DNA of 64,000 bases, taken from Acidithiobacillus thiooxidans ATCC 19377. Its GTDB lineage: Bacteria > Pseudomonadota > Gammaproteobacteria > Acidithiobacillales > Acidithiobacillaceae. The position numbers and the translations under genes are program-made. Shown piece by piece: positions 35,461 through 44,808 of this stretch (positions are counted from its first letter, which is position 1; every line of letters starts with the position of its first letter). The notes beneath the pieces were generated by a model. The model did no database searches. It was not told the DNA's origin and saw only the letters and a list, made by a program, of their open reading frames with translations. The DNA is taken from NCBI RefSeq assembly GCF_009662475.1, contig NZ_CP045571.1, positions 2,044,501 through 2,108,500 of the forward strand. The letters run 5' to 3'.

Positions 35461-36625
35461 GTGTAGTGTTGCATTCTTGGTGAACCTTAAGGTTAATGAT
35501 GATAAAATAGCTCCATGTTGAGGGTATGAATGGAGTCGAGCCTTGCGAGTTGCGCCCACAGTCACTTTAACCAGCGAAGAGCGGTCCGAGTTGTCCCGTA
35601 TAGTCGCCTCCCGATTAAGCAGTGTCCGCTTGTCATTACGGGCACGGATGATATTGCTGGCGGCAGAGGGCTTGCAGAACAAAGAAATTGCGGAGCGCCT
35701 GGGGGTGGATCGCCTGCAAGTCGCACGTTGGCGCAAGCGTTATCTGGAACACCGCTTGTCGGGCATTGAACGCGATTTACCGCGCGGCGCCCCTCCGGTG
35801 AAAGTGGATGTGGCCCGTCTGGTAGAATTGACCACGCAGAGTAAGCCGGAAGCGATGACGCATTGGAGTACGCGTAGGATGGCGGCAGAACTGGGTGTCA
35901 GTGCCGCCAGTGTGTCACGGCATTGGCGCAAGCATGGCCTCAAGCCTCATCTGCTGCGTGGTTTCAAGGTGTCACGTGACCCGCATTTTGTGGAAAAGCT
36001 GGAAGATATTGTGGGGTTGTATATGTCTCCCCCGGAGCATGCCTTGGTGCTCTGCGTGGATGAAAAAAGTCAGGTACAGGCCCTGGACCGGACCCAACCG
36101 GGACTCCCCCTCAAAAAGGGCCGCGCAGAAACGATGACCCACGACTACAAACGTAATGGCACTACGACCTTGTTTGCCGCCCTCAACGTGCTGGATGGTC
36201 AGGTCATCGGACAGTGTCAACAGCGCCATACCCATGTGGAATGGCTGAAGTTCCTGAAGAAAATTGATCGGCAGACGCCCAGGGACAAGGCTCTGCATCT
36301 GATTGCCGACAACTATGCGACCCATAAACACCCGGTAGTACAGGCGTGGCTCGACAAGCACCCGCGTATTCACATGCACTTCACGCCCACTTCGGCATCC
36401 TGGCTCAACATGGTCGAGCGTTTCTTTCGGGATATCACGACCCAGCGGTTACGTCGTGGGGTGTTCACCAGTGTGCCTGAACTCATCCAGGCCATTGAGG
36501 GGTACATCGACCACCACAACACCCATCCCAAACCTTTCATCTGGACCAAAACCGCCCGCGACATCCTGCAAAAAGTCATTCGCGCCAACAGCCATTTAAG
36601 CAGCAAACAGAATGCAACACTACAC
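35461..36625 (+). mobile_element. IS630-family insertion sequence, copy 1 (complete)
   Basis: The element is 1165 bp, with inverted ends GTGTAGTGTTGCATTCT and AGAATGCAACACTACAC, flanked by TA on both sides (35459-35460 and 36626-36627), the target duplication expected of IS630/Tc1. It encodes one transposase. A second copy of identical length lies at 62114-63278, differing by only about ten bases, so movement is recent. It sits in the region between the leftward small genes and cydA. Confidence 0.93.
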
Positions 36626-36628
36626 TAG
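35543..36628 (+). CDS. IS630-family transposase
   Basis: The 361-residue protein has an N-terminal helix-turn-helix (GLQNKEIAERLGVDRLQVARWRKRYL), a second one (RRMAAELGVSAASVSRHWRKHGLKP), and a DDE catalytic core with LCVDEKSQ, LIADNYATHKH and SWLNMVERFFRDI. The TTG start follows GGAG. The TAG stop is formed by the duplicated TA plus the first flanking G, so it lies outside the element. All catalytic residues are present and the gene looks functional. Confidence 0.92.
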   Translation: MRVAPTVTLTSEERSELSRIVASRLSSVRLSLRARMILLAAEGLQNKEIAERLGVDRLQVARWRKRYLEHRLSGIERDLPRGAPPVKVDVARLVELTTQSKPEAMTHWSTRRMAAELGVSAASVSRHWRKHGLKPHLLRGFKVSRDPHFVEKLEDIVGLYMSPPEHALVLCVDEKSQVQALDRTQPGLPLKKGRAETMTHDYKRNGTTTLFAALNVLDGQVIGQCQQRHTHVEWLKFLKKIDRQTPRDKALHLIADNYATHKHPVVQAWLDKHPRIHMHFTPTSASWLNMVERFFRDITTQRLRRGVFTSVPELIQAIEGYIDHHNTHPKPFIWTKTARDILQKVIRANSHLSSKQNATLH

Positions 36629-36974
36629 GTGGGCATAAATCATGCCAATTTGTAATTGGTTGATTACAATGAAATCACCGTAATGATACTTTCTGTCAAT
36701 GCAACGCTTTTTATTTCATATTCAATAAAAACAATAGGATGAATAATGCATCAACCTGTTGCATCAGCAACGCATGAAGCCACAACAATTCCAGAATTTT
36801 CAGATTATTATTATTAAATAAATATCTTATTATTCTAGGGTTGCACGCGCTCACCGGTATTGTTGCATTAAAAAATTATTAAATAACAAATGGATAAATA
36901 ATTTCATTATCATCAACCGTTTCACAGTGCATTTCCATAAATTAAAAATCATTTAAAAATCAGAGAACTCGATT
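36629..36974 (+). promoter_or_regulatory. AT-rich cydA upstream region with TGTTGCA-type motifs
   Basis: No gene is visible in this strongly AT-rich stretch. ATGCAACG (36699-36706), GTTGC-atca-GCAAC (36758-36771, with TGTTGCA at 36757) and TGTTGCA (36861-36867) repeat the motif seen upstream of the RND operon. They lie about 110-275 bp before the -24/-12 promoter, suitable for activator binding with DNA looping. The IS630 ends also contain TGTTGCA, so part of the match could be coincidence. Confidence 0.5.
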
Positions 36975-36991
36975 TTGGCACATAAAATGCT
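36975..36991 (+). promoter_or_regulatory. Sigma-54 (-24/-12) promoter of the cydAB-sqr genes
   Basis: TTGGCACATAAAATGCT has GG and GC exactly ten bases apart and the full TGGCAC block; it shares the first seven bases TTGGCAC and spacing with the RND promoter. Transcription would start near 37002, giving a 70-base leader. Confidence 0.75.
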
Positions 36992-37072
36992 TATATACTC
37001 TCAAATTTTGATGAGCAGGACTTCATCCTTCTTCACTTTATACGGAATAACTAACAACCAGGAGTCAACCTT

Positions 37073-38521
37073 ATGTTGATCGAAAATACGTTACCCGTTT
37101 TACTCAGCCGTCTCGATTTTGCCTGGATTACCTCGCTGCATATTCTCTGGACGCCCATGACGATTGGCATGTCGTGGCTGCTTTTCGGAATAGAAGTCCT
37201 CTGGCTCCGCACCGGGGATGAGCGCTGGTACAAACTCAATCGTTTTTTTGAAAAAATATTCATTATCAATTTCGGTGCCGGGGTGGCGACGGGTGTCACC
37301 ATGGAAATGGCCTTCGGGATTCTGTATGGGCCATTTTCTCAGGCAGTCGGCCCCTTTTTCGGCAACATTCTCGGCTTTGAAACCATCACCGCATTCATGT
37401 ATGAAGCGGGATTTATTGGTCTGATGGTTTTCGGCTGGGGAAAAATCAGTAAAACCATGCATCTTTTTGCCACCTTCAATGTCGGCATTTCTTCCACTTT
37501 ATCGGCCGGCTGGATTCTGGTGGCGAATTCCTGGATGCAAACGCCCGACGGAGTCGTCTTTAAAAATGGGCTGTTTCAGGTCAGCAACTGGTGGAGCGCC
37601 ATTTATAACGACAATTTTCATTGGGGATTTCCGCATATGTGGATCGCCTGCGTAGAGCTGGCTCTTTTTGTTTTTGCCGGCGTCAGTGCCTGGTTCATCC
37701 TTAAGAACCGCAACACTGAACTTTTTGTAAAGCTGCTCAAACCAGCGCTCCTGGCACTGCTGATTGTGACCCCTTTGCAGATTTATCTGGGGGATACGCT
37801 GGGGCGGGACGTCGCCCAGACACAGCCCACCTCTCTGGCCGCCATGGAAGGGCATTACCATACGTATCTCCCCAATGGCCAGGTCAATACCGGCTGGCAC
37901 CTGATTGCCATACCCAACAGCCAGAATGACGGTACCCGATTTGCGATTACCATTCCTTACGTCCTGAGCCTGCTGGAAACCCATACCTTGACCGGCAAGG
38001 TGACGATCATGGACAGCTTCCCTGCCCGTGATCGTCCGGATGTCTGGGTGCCTTTCTATGCGTTCCGGATCATGGTCGCCATTGGCTTTTTCCTGTTCCT
38101 CGTCGCTCTTTGGGGTAACTGGCTACGCCTGCGGGGCAAGCTGAATGCGACGGCTCTACGCCAACACCCGTGGTTTCTCCGGGCCGTCGTTTTCTCGGCA
38201 TTTTTACCCTATCTGGCGATCTGGACGGGCTGGTGGGTGCGCGAAATCGGTCGGCAACCCTGGGTAGTCTTTGGCATGATGCGCACCTACGAAGGAGTCA
38301 GCCACATGTCGCTGGGCCAGGAAGTGGTCTGGTTCGTGGGCTACATTATTTTTGAGTTGGCCGTCTGGTCGGGCGCCTGGTACTTCTTCAGCCGCGTCAT
38401 CCAAAAAGGCGTGAATGACATTCCGGATTCCACCCATCTCTGGGACAAACCGGAAACCATCGACAGTGGAGGTGGCCATGTGTCCCCCCATTTTACCAAA
38501 GCATTGCCACACCGAGATTGA
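37073..38521 (+). CDS. cydA: Cytochrome bd ubiquinol oxidase subunit I
   Basis: Subunit I of the bd quinol oxidase binds haems b558, b595 and d and reduces O2 to water with quinol electrons. AGGAG precedes the ATG. In 482 residues one sees the N-terminal haem-ligand His in TSLHILWTPMTIGMSWLLFG, the conserved GFETITAFMYEAGFIGLMVFGW helix with its Glu residues, and the signature EIGRQPWVVFGMMRT. The length is shorter than the 522 of E. coli CydA and suggests a short Q-loop, as in cyanide-insensitive types. cydB follows after 12 bp and sqr after that, so quinol made by SQR can be oxidised directly. Confidence 0.95.
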   Translation: MLIENTLPVLLSRLDFAWITSLHILWTPMTIGMSWLLFGIEVLWLRTGDERWYKLNRFFEKIFIINFGAGVATGVTMEMAFGILYGPFSQAVGPFFGNILGFETITAFMYEAGFIGLMVFGWGKISKTMHLFATFNVGISSTLSAGWILVANSWMQTPDGVVFKNGLFQVSNWWSAIYNDNFHWGFPHMWIACVELALFVFAGVSAWFILKNRNTELFVKLLKPALLALLIVTPLQIYLGDTLGRDVAQTQPTSLAAMEGHYHTYLPNGQVNTGWHLIAIPNSQNDGTRFAITIPYVLSLLETHTLTGKVTIMDSFPARDRPDVWVPFYAFRIMVAIGFFLFLVALWGNWLRLRGKLNATALRQHPWFLRAVVFSAFLPYLAIWTGWWVREIGRQPWVVFGMMRTYEGVSHMSLGQEVVWFVGYIIFELAVWSGAWYFFSRVIQKGVNDIPDSTHLWDKPETIDSGGGHVSPHFTKALPHRD

Positions 38522-38533
38522 GGAGAACCCATC

Positions 38534-39622
38534 ATGACCGATCTCATGGGTAGAATTGCCGTGTCCCTGTCCACCTGGTGGTGGTTGATTCTCGCCTTGT
38601 TTTTTATGCTTTACGTGATGCTGGATGGCGCCGATCTGGGGGCTGGCATTTACACCCTGTTTTCGCACGACGAGGAAGAACGCGGGGCGGTCATGGCTTC
38701 CATGGCCGGATTCTGGGACGGAAACGAAACCTGGCTGGTGGTTGCCGGCGGGGTCCTCTTCGGGGCTTTCCCGGTGGTCTACGGCTCTGCTTTGAACTAT
38801 CTCATGATCCCGTTGATGCTGGCCTTGTGGGGGATTATTTCCCGCGCTGTCGCTTTTGAATTTCATATTCATGCGCGCAGCAGCAAACGATTCTGGGGCT
38901 GGGCCTTTGCTCTCGGCAGTCTGATCGCTCCCTTTTTTGCTGGCGTATCCCTGGGTGCCACCTTGCAGGGTTTCCCCCTGAAAGCCGGACGGGCCCTGGA
39001 AATACAGGGACACGGTCTCCCTGCTTCCACGGATCCGGTACTCCATTATTCCGGACAGGCCTTCACCTTCTTAAGTCCTTTCAGTATATGGGTCGGTTGC
39101 GGGGCCGTCATTGCGGCAGGCCTTGCCGGTGGACTGTATTTATGTGCCCGCTTCATACCGGGAGACCCCATTCATGAACGCGCCCGCAAGTGGACTACCG
39201 TATTTTCCTTTCTGGCGCTGATCGCCATTCTCGTCACCTTAATCTGGTCCTACGCGATTTTCCCCTGGGCAGCGGCCAAATGGAGCGGTGCCCATTGGTG
39301 GATCTGGGCGATCTGGCTGGTCATTGTGCTGTTCTTTGCCTACAAATCGATGATCAATCATTCCCTGCAGCGGGATATTGCCGCCCTGCTCTGGGGCGAG
39401 GGTGTGGTGGCACTTCTCTGGATGGCCATGTTCGCCACCATGTATCCCTATGTCGTGCCAGAAACCTGGCCCATCGCCCTATCCGGCAATCCAGCCAACT
39501 CCCTGGCGGTCTTCACCTTGTTCATGACGGGATTTGTGCCGGTCATGATCATGTACAACTGGTATCAGATTTGGGTCTTTCGGGGGAGGTTAAGCAAAAA
39601 AGCCGCATACGGTGGGCATTGA
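38534..39622 (+). CDS. cydB: Cytochrome bd ubiquinol oxidase subunit II
   Basis: The 362-residue integral membrane partner of CydA has about eight helices. The family start is clear: LYVMLDGADLGAGIYTLF with the conserved Asp pair, then GFWDGNETWLVVAGGVLFGAFPVVYG. A GAGGAG Shine-Dalgarno lies just before the ATG and overlaps the end of cydA. No small CydX-like gene was found between cydB and sqr. Confidence 0.94.
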   Translation: MTDLMGRIAVSLSTWWWLILALFFMLYVMLDGADLGAGIYTLFSHDEEERGAVMASMAGFWDGNETWLVVAGGVLFGAFPVVYGSALNYLMIPLMLALWGIISRAVAFEFHIHARSSKRFWGWAFALGSLIAPFFAGVSLGATLQGFPLKAGRALEIQGHGLPASTDPVLHYSGQAFTFLSPFSIWVGCGAVIAAGLAGGLYLCARFIPGDPIHERARKWTTVFSFLALIAILVTLIWSYAIFPWAAAKWSGAHWWIWAIWLVIVLFFAYKSMINHSLQRDIAALLWGEGVVALLWMAMFATMYPYVVPETWPIALSGNPANSLAVFTLFMTGFVPVMIMYNWYQIWVFRGRLSKKAAYGGH

Positions 39623-39646
39623 AAATCTATCTTTAGCGGATGTTGA

Positions 39647-41023
<1,377 letters not shown>

Positions 41024-41030
41024 GGGCACT

Positions 41031-41067
41031 CCCCTGGCGCAGATTGTCTGCAGATCTGCGCCAGGGG
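41031..41067 (+). terminator. 14-bp hairpin between sqr and the next gene
   Basis: CCCCTGGCGCAGAT pairs perfectly with ATCTGCGCCAGGGG over a nine-base loop, starting eight bases after the sqr stop. The following TTATCTTTT is only a weak T-run. It could end part of the transcripts or protect the cydAB-sqr mRNA from 3' decay while the genes behind are still read. Confidence 0.6.
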
Positions 41068-41097
41068 CCGTTATCTTTTCAAAGGAGGACAAATGTG

Positions 41098-41964
41098 ATG
41101 AGTGCTGCCGAAATGAGTCAAGCCGTCAATAACCCGACGGAAACGCCGGATTGGTCGCAGGTGCTGGACCTCAGCCATGCCATCGAGGATCAGTTGCGTT
41201 TACTATACGCCATGCTGGACGAGGTAACTGCCGATACCGATGTCCGCAGTGCTGCCCTGCATATCGCCTGTGAAGCAGGCCACCTCTGGTCGGCCACCCA
41301 AAAACTGGCGCAGGTCACCGGTGTGCATTCTGCCGCCGACCTGGAGGCGCGGGTCGAATCCGGCGTCCGCATGCTGGAACCCCTGCTGGTCGCCATGAGT
41401 ACGCTGATGGAAACCCTGCCGGAAGTGCTCGGCGATCTGGCCAAATCCGGCACCATGCAGCAGCTGGGCATGGCCACCGTAGAATGGACCGATATCCTGA
41501 AACGGATAACCAGCCTTATCCAGGGTGCCTCACCTTCCCTGACGGCACGCGTTTCGGGACTGGTAGACGATGCCAGCCGCTGGTCGGGAGAACTGGTAGT
41601 CGCCTGGGAAACCCTGGCTGCGACCCTGCCGGAGGTCATGCAGGATGAGATGCTTCACAAGAACCTGAATGATTTGCAAAAAGCGATTGGTGTCTGGGCC
41701 TCGGTCGCCATTGAAGCCCGGACGATGGTCGCCCGCTGTGGGGGAGGCAACATGGCATCAGGTGCGCGGGCTCTGGTCTGCTCCATCCGTGATGGCCTGG
41801 ACGATGCGGAGCAGAAAGGCGGGTCAGGCAGTGGCGGGATTTTTGCCCTAATACGCCTCGTGCTGTCCGGAAAAACGATCTATGTGCTCCGCAATGTCAT
41901 CTCCATCGCTTACCGGGTCCTCAAAACCATGAATGCATCCGGTAAAAAAAAGACGGCCGGGTGA
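41098..41964 (+). CDS. Helical protein, possibly DUF1641-like, in the sqr operon
   Basis: AAAGGAGG precedes the ATG. The 288-residue protein is nearly all helical, with amphipathic repeats such as MLEPLLVAMSTLMETLPEVLGDLAKSGTMQQLGMATVEWTDILKRI and a similar ELVVAWETLAATLPEVMQDEMLHKNLNDLQKA; the last 40 residues are basic and amphipathic. DUF1641 proteins are encoded beside SQR-like dehydrogenases in several sulfur oxidisers, which is why I suggest that family, with moderate trust. It overlaps psiE by ATGA. A membrane-associated accessory role to SQR is inferred. Confidence 0.6.
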   Translation: MSAAEMSQAVNNPTETPDWSQVLDLSHAIEDQLRLLYAMLDEVTADTDVRSAALHIACEAGHLWSATQKLAQVTGVHSAADLEARVESGVRMLEPLLVAMSTLMETLPEVLGDLAKSGTMQQLGMATVEWTDILKRITSLIQGASPSLTARVSGLVDDASRWSGELVVAWETLAATLPEVMQDEMLHKNLNDLQKAIGVWASVAIEARTMVARCGGGNMASGARALVCSIRDGLDDAEQKGGSGSGGIFALIRLVLSGKTIYVLRNVISIAYRVLKTMNASGKKKTAG

Positions 41965-42371
41965 TGACTCGCAATGCCGGCATACTGGAAATGTTCAAAC
42001 GGGCACATCGCACGGGTGGCACCATGGTCGAGGTTTTCAAATCGCTGTCCTTGTTCATCATTGGTGCCAGCATCATCTGGTCTGCTACGCATTTTTATGT
42101 CCACCTGATTCATCGTGGCTATGCGACCTTGCAGGATTTACTGCTGCTTTTTGTGTATCTGGAAATCGGGGCCATGACCGGCATTTATTTCAAAACCGGA
42201 AAACTGCCCGTGCGCTTTCTGATCTACGTCGCCGTGACGGCCATCGCCCGCTATCTGGTGGTGGATGTCGATCATCTCAAAGCGATGTCCGTATTGACCA
42301 TGAGTATCGCCGTCATTGTACTGATGGCGGCCCTTTGGGTGGGTGATCACATTCATTCCAGCGAGGATTAG
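41961..42371 (+). CDS. psiE: PsiE-family inner membrane protein
   Basis: The 136-residue protein has four helices and the family signature DLLLLFVYLEIGAMTGIYFKTGKLPVRFLIYVAVTAIARYLVVD. PsiE was named for phosphate starvation in E. coli, but its function is unknown. Here the ATGA overlap with the helical protein gene shows that it belongs to the cyd-sqr group, so the phosphate link need not hold. Confidence 0.82.
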   Translation: MMTRNAGILEMFKRAHRTGGTMVEVFKSLSLFIIGASIIWSATHFYVHLIHRGYATLQDLLLLFVYLEIGAMTGIYFKTGKLPVRFLIYVAVTAIARYLVVDVDHLKAMSVLTMSIAVIVLMAALWVGDHIHSSED

Positions 42372-42448
42372 GTCTGCTATGTTTTATGGATGACCGACGG
42401 CGGTCGGCTTTGATTTTGATCTAACAAGTTACATCCAGGAGGTGAAAT

Positions 42449-43036
42449 ATGACTACAGCAACTTCTTCAGTACAGATTATCAAAAAAAGTGGCGGTTTTT
42501 ATTCCTGGCCACTGCTGGCCATTCGCGGAGTAGCCGCATTGGTGTATGCGCTGGTGGCCCTGGCCGATTTCAAGGCAACCATTCCATTACTGGTCTGGTT
42601 TTTTGCCATTTACGTTCTGTTTGATGGTGCTTACGCCCTCCGGGTGGCCGCCGGTCAGCAAATTGATGGGCTATGGACCCGTCTGGCCGTGATTTTTAAA
42701 GGTCTGTTAGGCATTGCCGCAGGCATCATCGTCATCTATTGGGATATGAGTGCAGGCTCCACCCTCTACATTCTTCTGACCGTATTCGTCTGGGTGGCCT
42801 TGTCGGGTATTCTCGAAGGAGTCTGGGTGATCCGCAACATTAAAAACAAGGAACTCGTGCTGATTATAGGCTCTGGCGCTTATCTGGCTCTGGCGGTAGC
42901 CCTCCAGTTTCTGTTCGCACTGGCTCCACAAGCCGGTTCGTCCATATACAGTTGGATCATCATCGGTTTCTCGGCCGCCTTTGGATTAGGCATGCTGATC
43001 ATGAGTTGGGCCATGCGCAAAAACCAGTTCGGATAA
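42449..43036 (+). CDS. HdeD-family membrane protein
   Basis: AGGAGG precedes the ATG. The 195-residue protein has six helices in three pairs, opening YSWPLLAIRGVAALVYALVALADFKATIPLLVWFFAIYVLFDGAYAL, the DUF308/HdeD pattern of duplicated helix hairpins. HdeD supports acid resistance at high cell density in E. coli; in an acidophile it may be a general membrane-stress protein. It is the last gene of the co-oriented group; an IS630 remnant follows 21 bp later. Confidence 0.8.
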   Translation: MTTATSSVQIIKKSGGFYSWPLLAIRGVAALVYALVALADFKATIPLLVWFFAIYVLFDGAYALRVAAGQQIDGLWTRLAVIFKGLLGIAAGIIVIYWDMSAGSTLYILLTVFVWVALSGILEGVWVIRNIKNKELVLIIGSGAYLALAVALQFLFALAPQAGSSIYSWIIIGFSAAFGLGMLIMSWAMRKNQFG

Positions 43037-43056
43037 GAGGGGCATCGCTTTACCTG

Positions 43057-43294
43057 GTGTAGTGTTGCATTCTTGATGAAACTTAAGGTTAATGAGGATA
43101 AAATAGCTCCATGTTGAGGGTATGAATTGAGTCGAGCCTTGCGAGGTGAAAGTGGATGTGGCCCGTCTGGTAGAATTGACCACGCAGAAACGATGACCCA
43201 CGACTACAAACGTAATGGCACTACGACCTTGTTTGCCGCACTCAACGTGCTGGATGGTCAGGTCATCGGACAGTGTCAACAGCGACATACCCAT
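43057..43294 (+). mobile_element. IS630 remnant with two internal deletions
   Basis: The left end GTGTAGTGTTGCATTCTTG and about 70 following bases match the complete copies, then GTGAAAGTGGATG... and AAACGATGACCC... follow, each after the loss of a few hundred bases, and the match stops in the codons for RHTH. Changes such as GATGAAAC for GGTGAACC show greater age than the two intact copies. No right end is present. Confidence 0.88.
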
Positions 43295-43464
43295 CCGGAA
43301 TATCCGAAGCCGCTACCACGCCTCCGCAGCGCATGGCTTCCACTCCGGAAAAATCAAAGCCCTCCCCCACGCTGGGGCACACCGTCACCACCGCCTGCCG
43401 GAATAACAAGCGCAGGGCTTCGGCAGGCACACTATGGAGCAAAAACAGACTGCCCTGCTCTATC
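43295..43464 (-). pseudogene. Fragment of the glycosyltransferase gene at 48425
   Basis: These 170 bases match 48638-48807 without gaps at roughly 95% identity. They encode the part of a GT4 glycosyltransferase around [19 protein letters not shown]. Directly after it, CTTTGGATAAGATTTT at about 43475 matches the same gene again near 49680, so the fragment is a copy with an internal deletion. It is joined to the truncated end of the IS630 remnant. Confidence 0.85.
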
Positions 43465-43508
43465 CTGGGCGGCCCTTTGGATAAGATTTTTTGGTGATGG
43501 ATTCATTA

Positions 43509-43889
43509 TTACCAAACTGCATGCAGATAATTCTGTCGAATCAAAAGATCCTTACTTAACAGAGGCTCTTCATTCACCCTTGCCTGGGCCACAATCAACC
43601 GGTCGAATGGATCACGCGTCCAGGCCAAAGAAAAGGCCGCACGACTCACCATCGCAAAGGGGATGGTGCACACTGCAAGGCCGATGGTCTGCGCCAACTC
43701 TGCAAATAATGTGTCCGGAGTCACTGTCACCACGCCTTTTTCATTGAGATATTCAATTTCCAGCAAAGCCATAGGAGACACCCTGAGTTCACGCGTCTCC
43801 ATCACCTGCTGACCTTCCGCTGTGAATTTATCCAGCATGCCCGCATAAAGCCAAACCAGAACGTGTGTATCAAGATAAACGATGGACAT
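43509..43889 (-). CDS. PIN-domain (VapC-type) toxin
   Basis: Starting at [17 protein letters not shown] gives 126 residues, the usual PIN toxin size. Acidic sites are in [16 protein letters not shown] (Glu) and [13 protein letters not shown] (Asp pair), followed by LLSKD. Such toxins cleave RNA. The start overlaps the end of the antitoxin gene upstream by 20 bp, indicating coupled expression. It appears intact. Confidence 0.82.
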   Translation of the reverse strand: MSIVYLDTHVLVWLYAGMLDKFTAEGQQVMETRELRVSPMALLEIEYLNEKGVVTVTPDTLFAELAQTIGLAVCTIPFAMVSRAAFSLAWTRDPFDRLIVAQARVNEEPLLSKDLLIRQNYLHAVW

Positions 43890-44118
43890 CTTCAACCTGC
43901 CATTCCGAAGACCAGTCCAGATGCACAATGGTTTCCGGATCCCCCTGAATCACTCCAGGATGAGGGCGGAGACGCGCCAGCTTCGCCATGGACGATAAAC
44001 TCTCTTTGGGAACAATCTGTAAATGCTGACCTTTCCACTCCACATCTTCCGGCTTACCCGTAGCCAGCACGCGACGGAGTACCAAAAAAAGATTTGCGCG
44101 CAATTGTGTCGCATTCAT
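43870..44118 (-). CDS. Type II antitoxin partner of the PIN toxin
   Basis: The start at MNATQLRANLFLVLRRVLATGKPEDVEWKGQHLQIVP gives 82 residues; the first 40 resemble the Phd/YefM DNA-binding fold, the rest ([15 protein letters not shown]) would cover the toxin. The ATG has GGAGGCG just upstream. Its end overlaps the toxin start. Confidence 0.7.
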   Translation of the reverse strand: MNATQLRANLFLVLRRVLATGKPEDVEWKGQHLQIVPKESLSSMAKLARLRPHPGVIQGDPETIVHLDWSSEWQVEDVHRLS

Positions 44119-44233
44119 AGCGCCTCCAACATGTACACACAAGCAAAAACTGTACACCCGCAAGCGATAATATACAAACGCCCTCAATGAATCCCTTTGT
44201 CGGCCACTGTGGCACAAATCCTGTTAAGGCCGA

Positions 44234-44398
44234 TTAACCAGAAAGATGAGCACAACCCAGTCGCGCCAGGCGACGGGCGCTTTCGCGCTCAATCAAGGCA
44301 CGCAAAGCTTCTTTCAGCAACGCGCCCCGGTCTTCCACACCAGAAAGATTTTTGGCCTGCACAAGGAGGTCATCATCCAGCTTAACGGTCGTTCGCAT
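44234..44398 (-). CDS. Orphan VapB-type antitoxin
   Basis: MRTTVKLDDDLLVQAKNLSGVEDRGALLKEALRALIERESARRLARLG is a typical VapB ribbon-helix-helix protein, 54 residues and somewhat short. No PIN gene follows it on the same strand, so the toxin was lost. The DNA just upstream (44411-44508) is a collage of phd and vapC pieces that match 46620-46653 and 47034-47089. Confidence 0.7.
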   Translation of the reverse strand: MRTTVKLDDDLLVQAKNLSGVEDRGALLKEALRALIERESARRLARLGCAHLSG

Positions 44399-44410
44399 TT
44401 GAGAAACCTC

Positions 44411-44508
44411 GCTAATACTCTGGCACTGCTCGGGTTTGAATAATATGGGCGGATCACCCGGAAAAGTTTTGAGATAGTGCACAAGCCCAGGCGGTTTTGA
44501 TTGCATTG
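44411..44508 (-). pseudogene. Chimeric remnant of a phd-vapC pair
   Basis: 44453-44508 matches 47034-47089 (the Phd segment QSKPPGLVHYLKTFPGD) with a single difference, and 44411-44444 matches 46620-46653 (the VapC end LFKPEQ-QSIS). The two are adjacent here but 390 bp apart in the fuller locus, so a deletion removed the middle. Confidence 0.75.
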
Positions 44509-44568
44509 CAGACACGCCGACCTGAGCGTATAAACACTTATGTACATAAACACTTTTGGGAGGGCTTT

Positions 44569-44808
44569 ATGAATACCGTACGCTGGAATATCGCCGTATC
44601 GCCGGAAATAGATCAGTCCGTGCGTATGTTTATTGCCGCGCAGGGCGGCGGTCGCAAGGGCGACCTATCGCGTTTCATTGAGGAGGCAGTGCGCGCCTAT
44701 CTTTTTGAGCGGGCTGTCGAGCAAGCCAAAGCTGCCACGGTGAGTATGGACGAGACAGAACTGAATTCCCTTATCGACGAGGCGGTACAGTGGGCGCGTA
44801 AACACTGA
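44569..44808 (+). CDS. Ribbon-helix-helix antitoxin
   Basis: GGGAGGG precedes the ATG. The 79 residues read RWNIAVSPEIDQSVRMFIAAQGGGRKGDLSRFIEEAVRAYLFERAVEQ, a ribbon-helix-helix domain, then an acidic helix MDETELNSLIDEAVQWARKH that would contact the toxin. It overlaps the PIN gene by one base (TGATG). Confidence 0.78.
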   Translation: MNTVRWNIAVSPEIDQSVRMFIAAQGGGRKGDLSRFIEEAVRAYLFERAVEQAKAATVSMDETELNSLIDEAVQWARKH

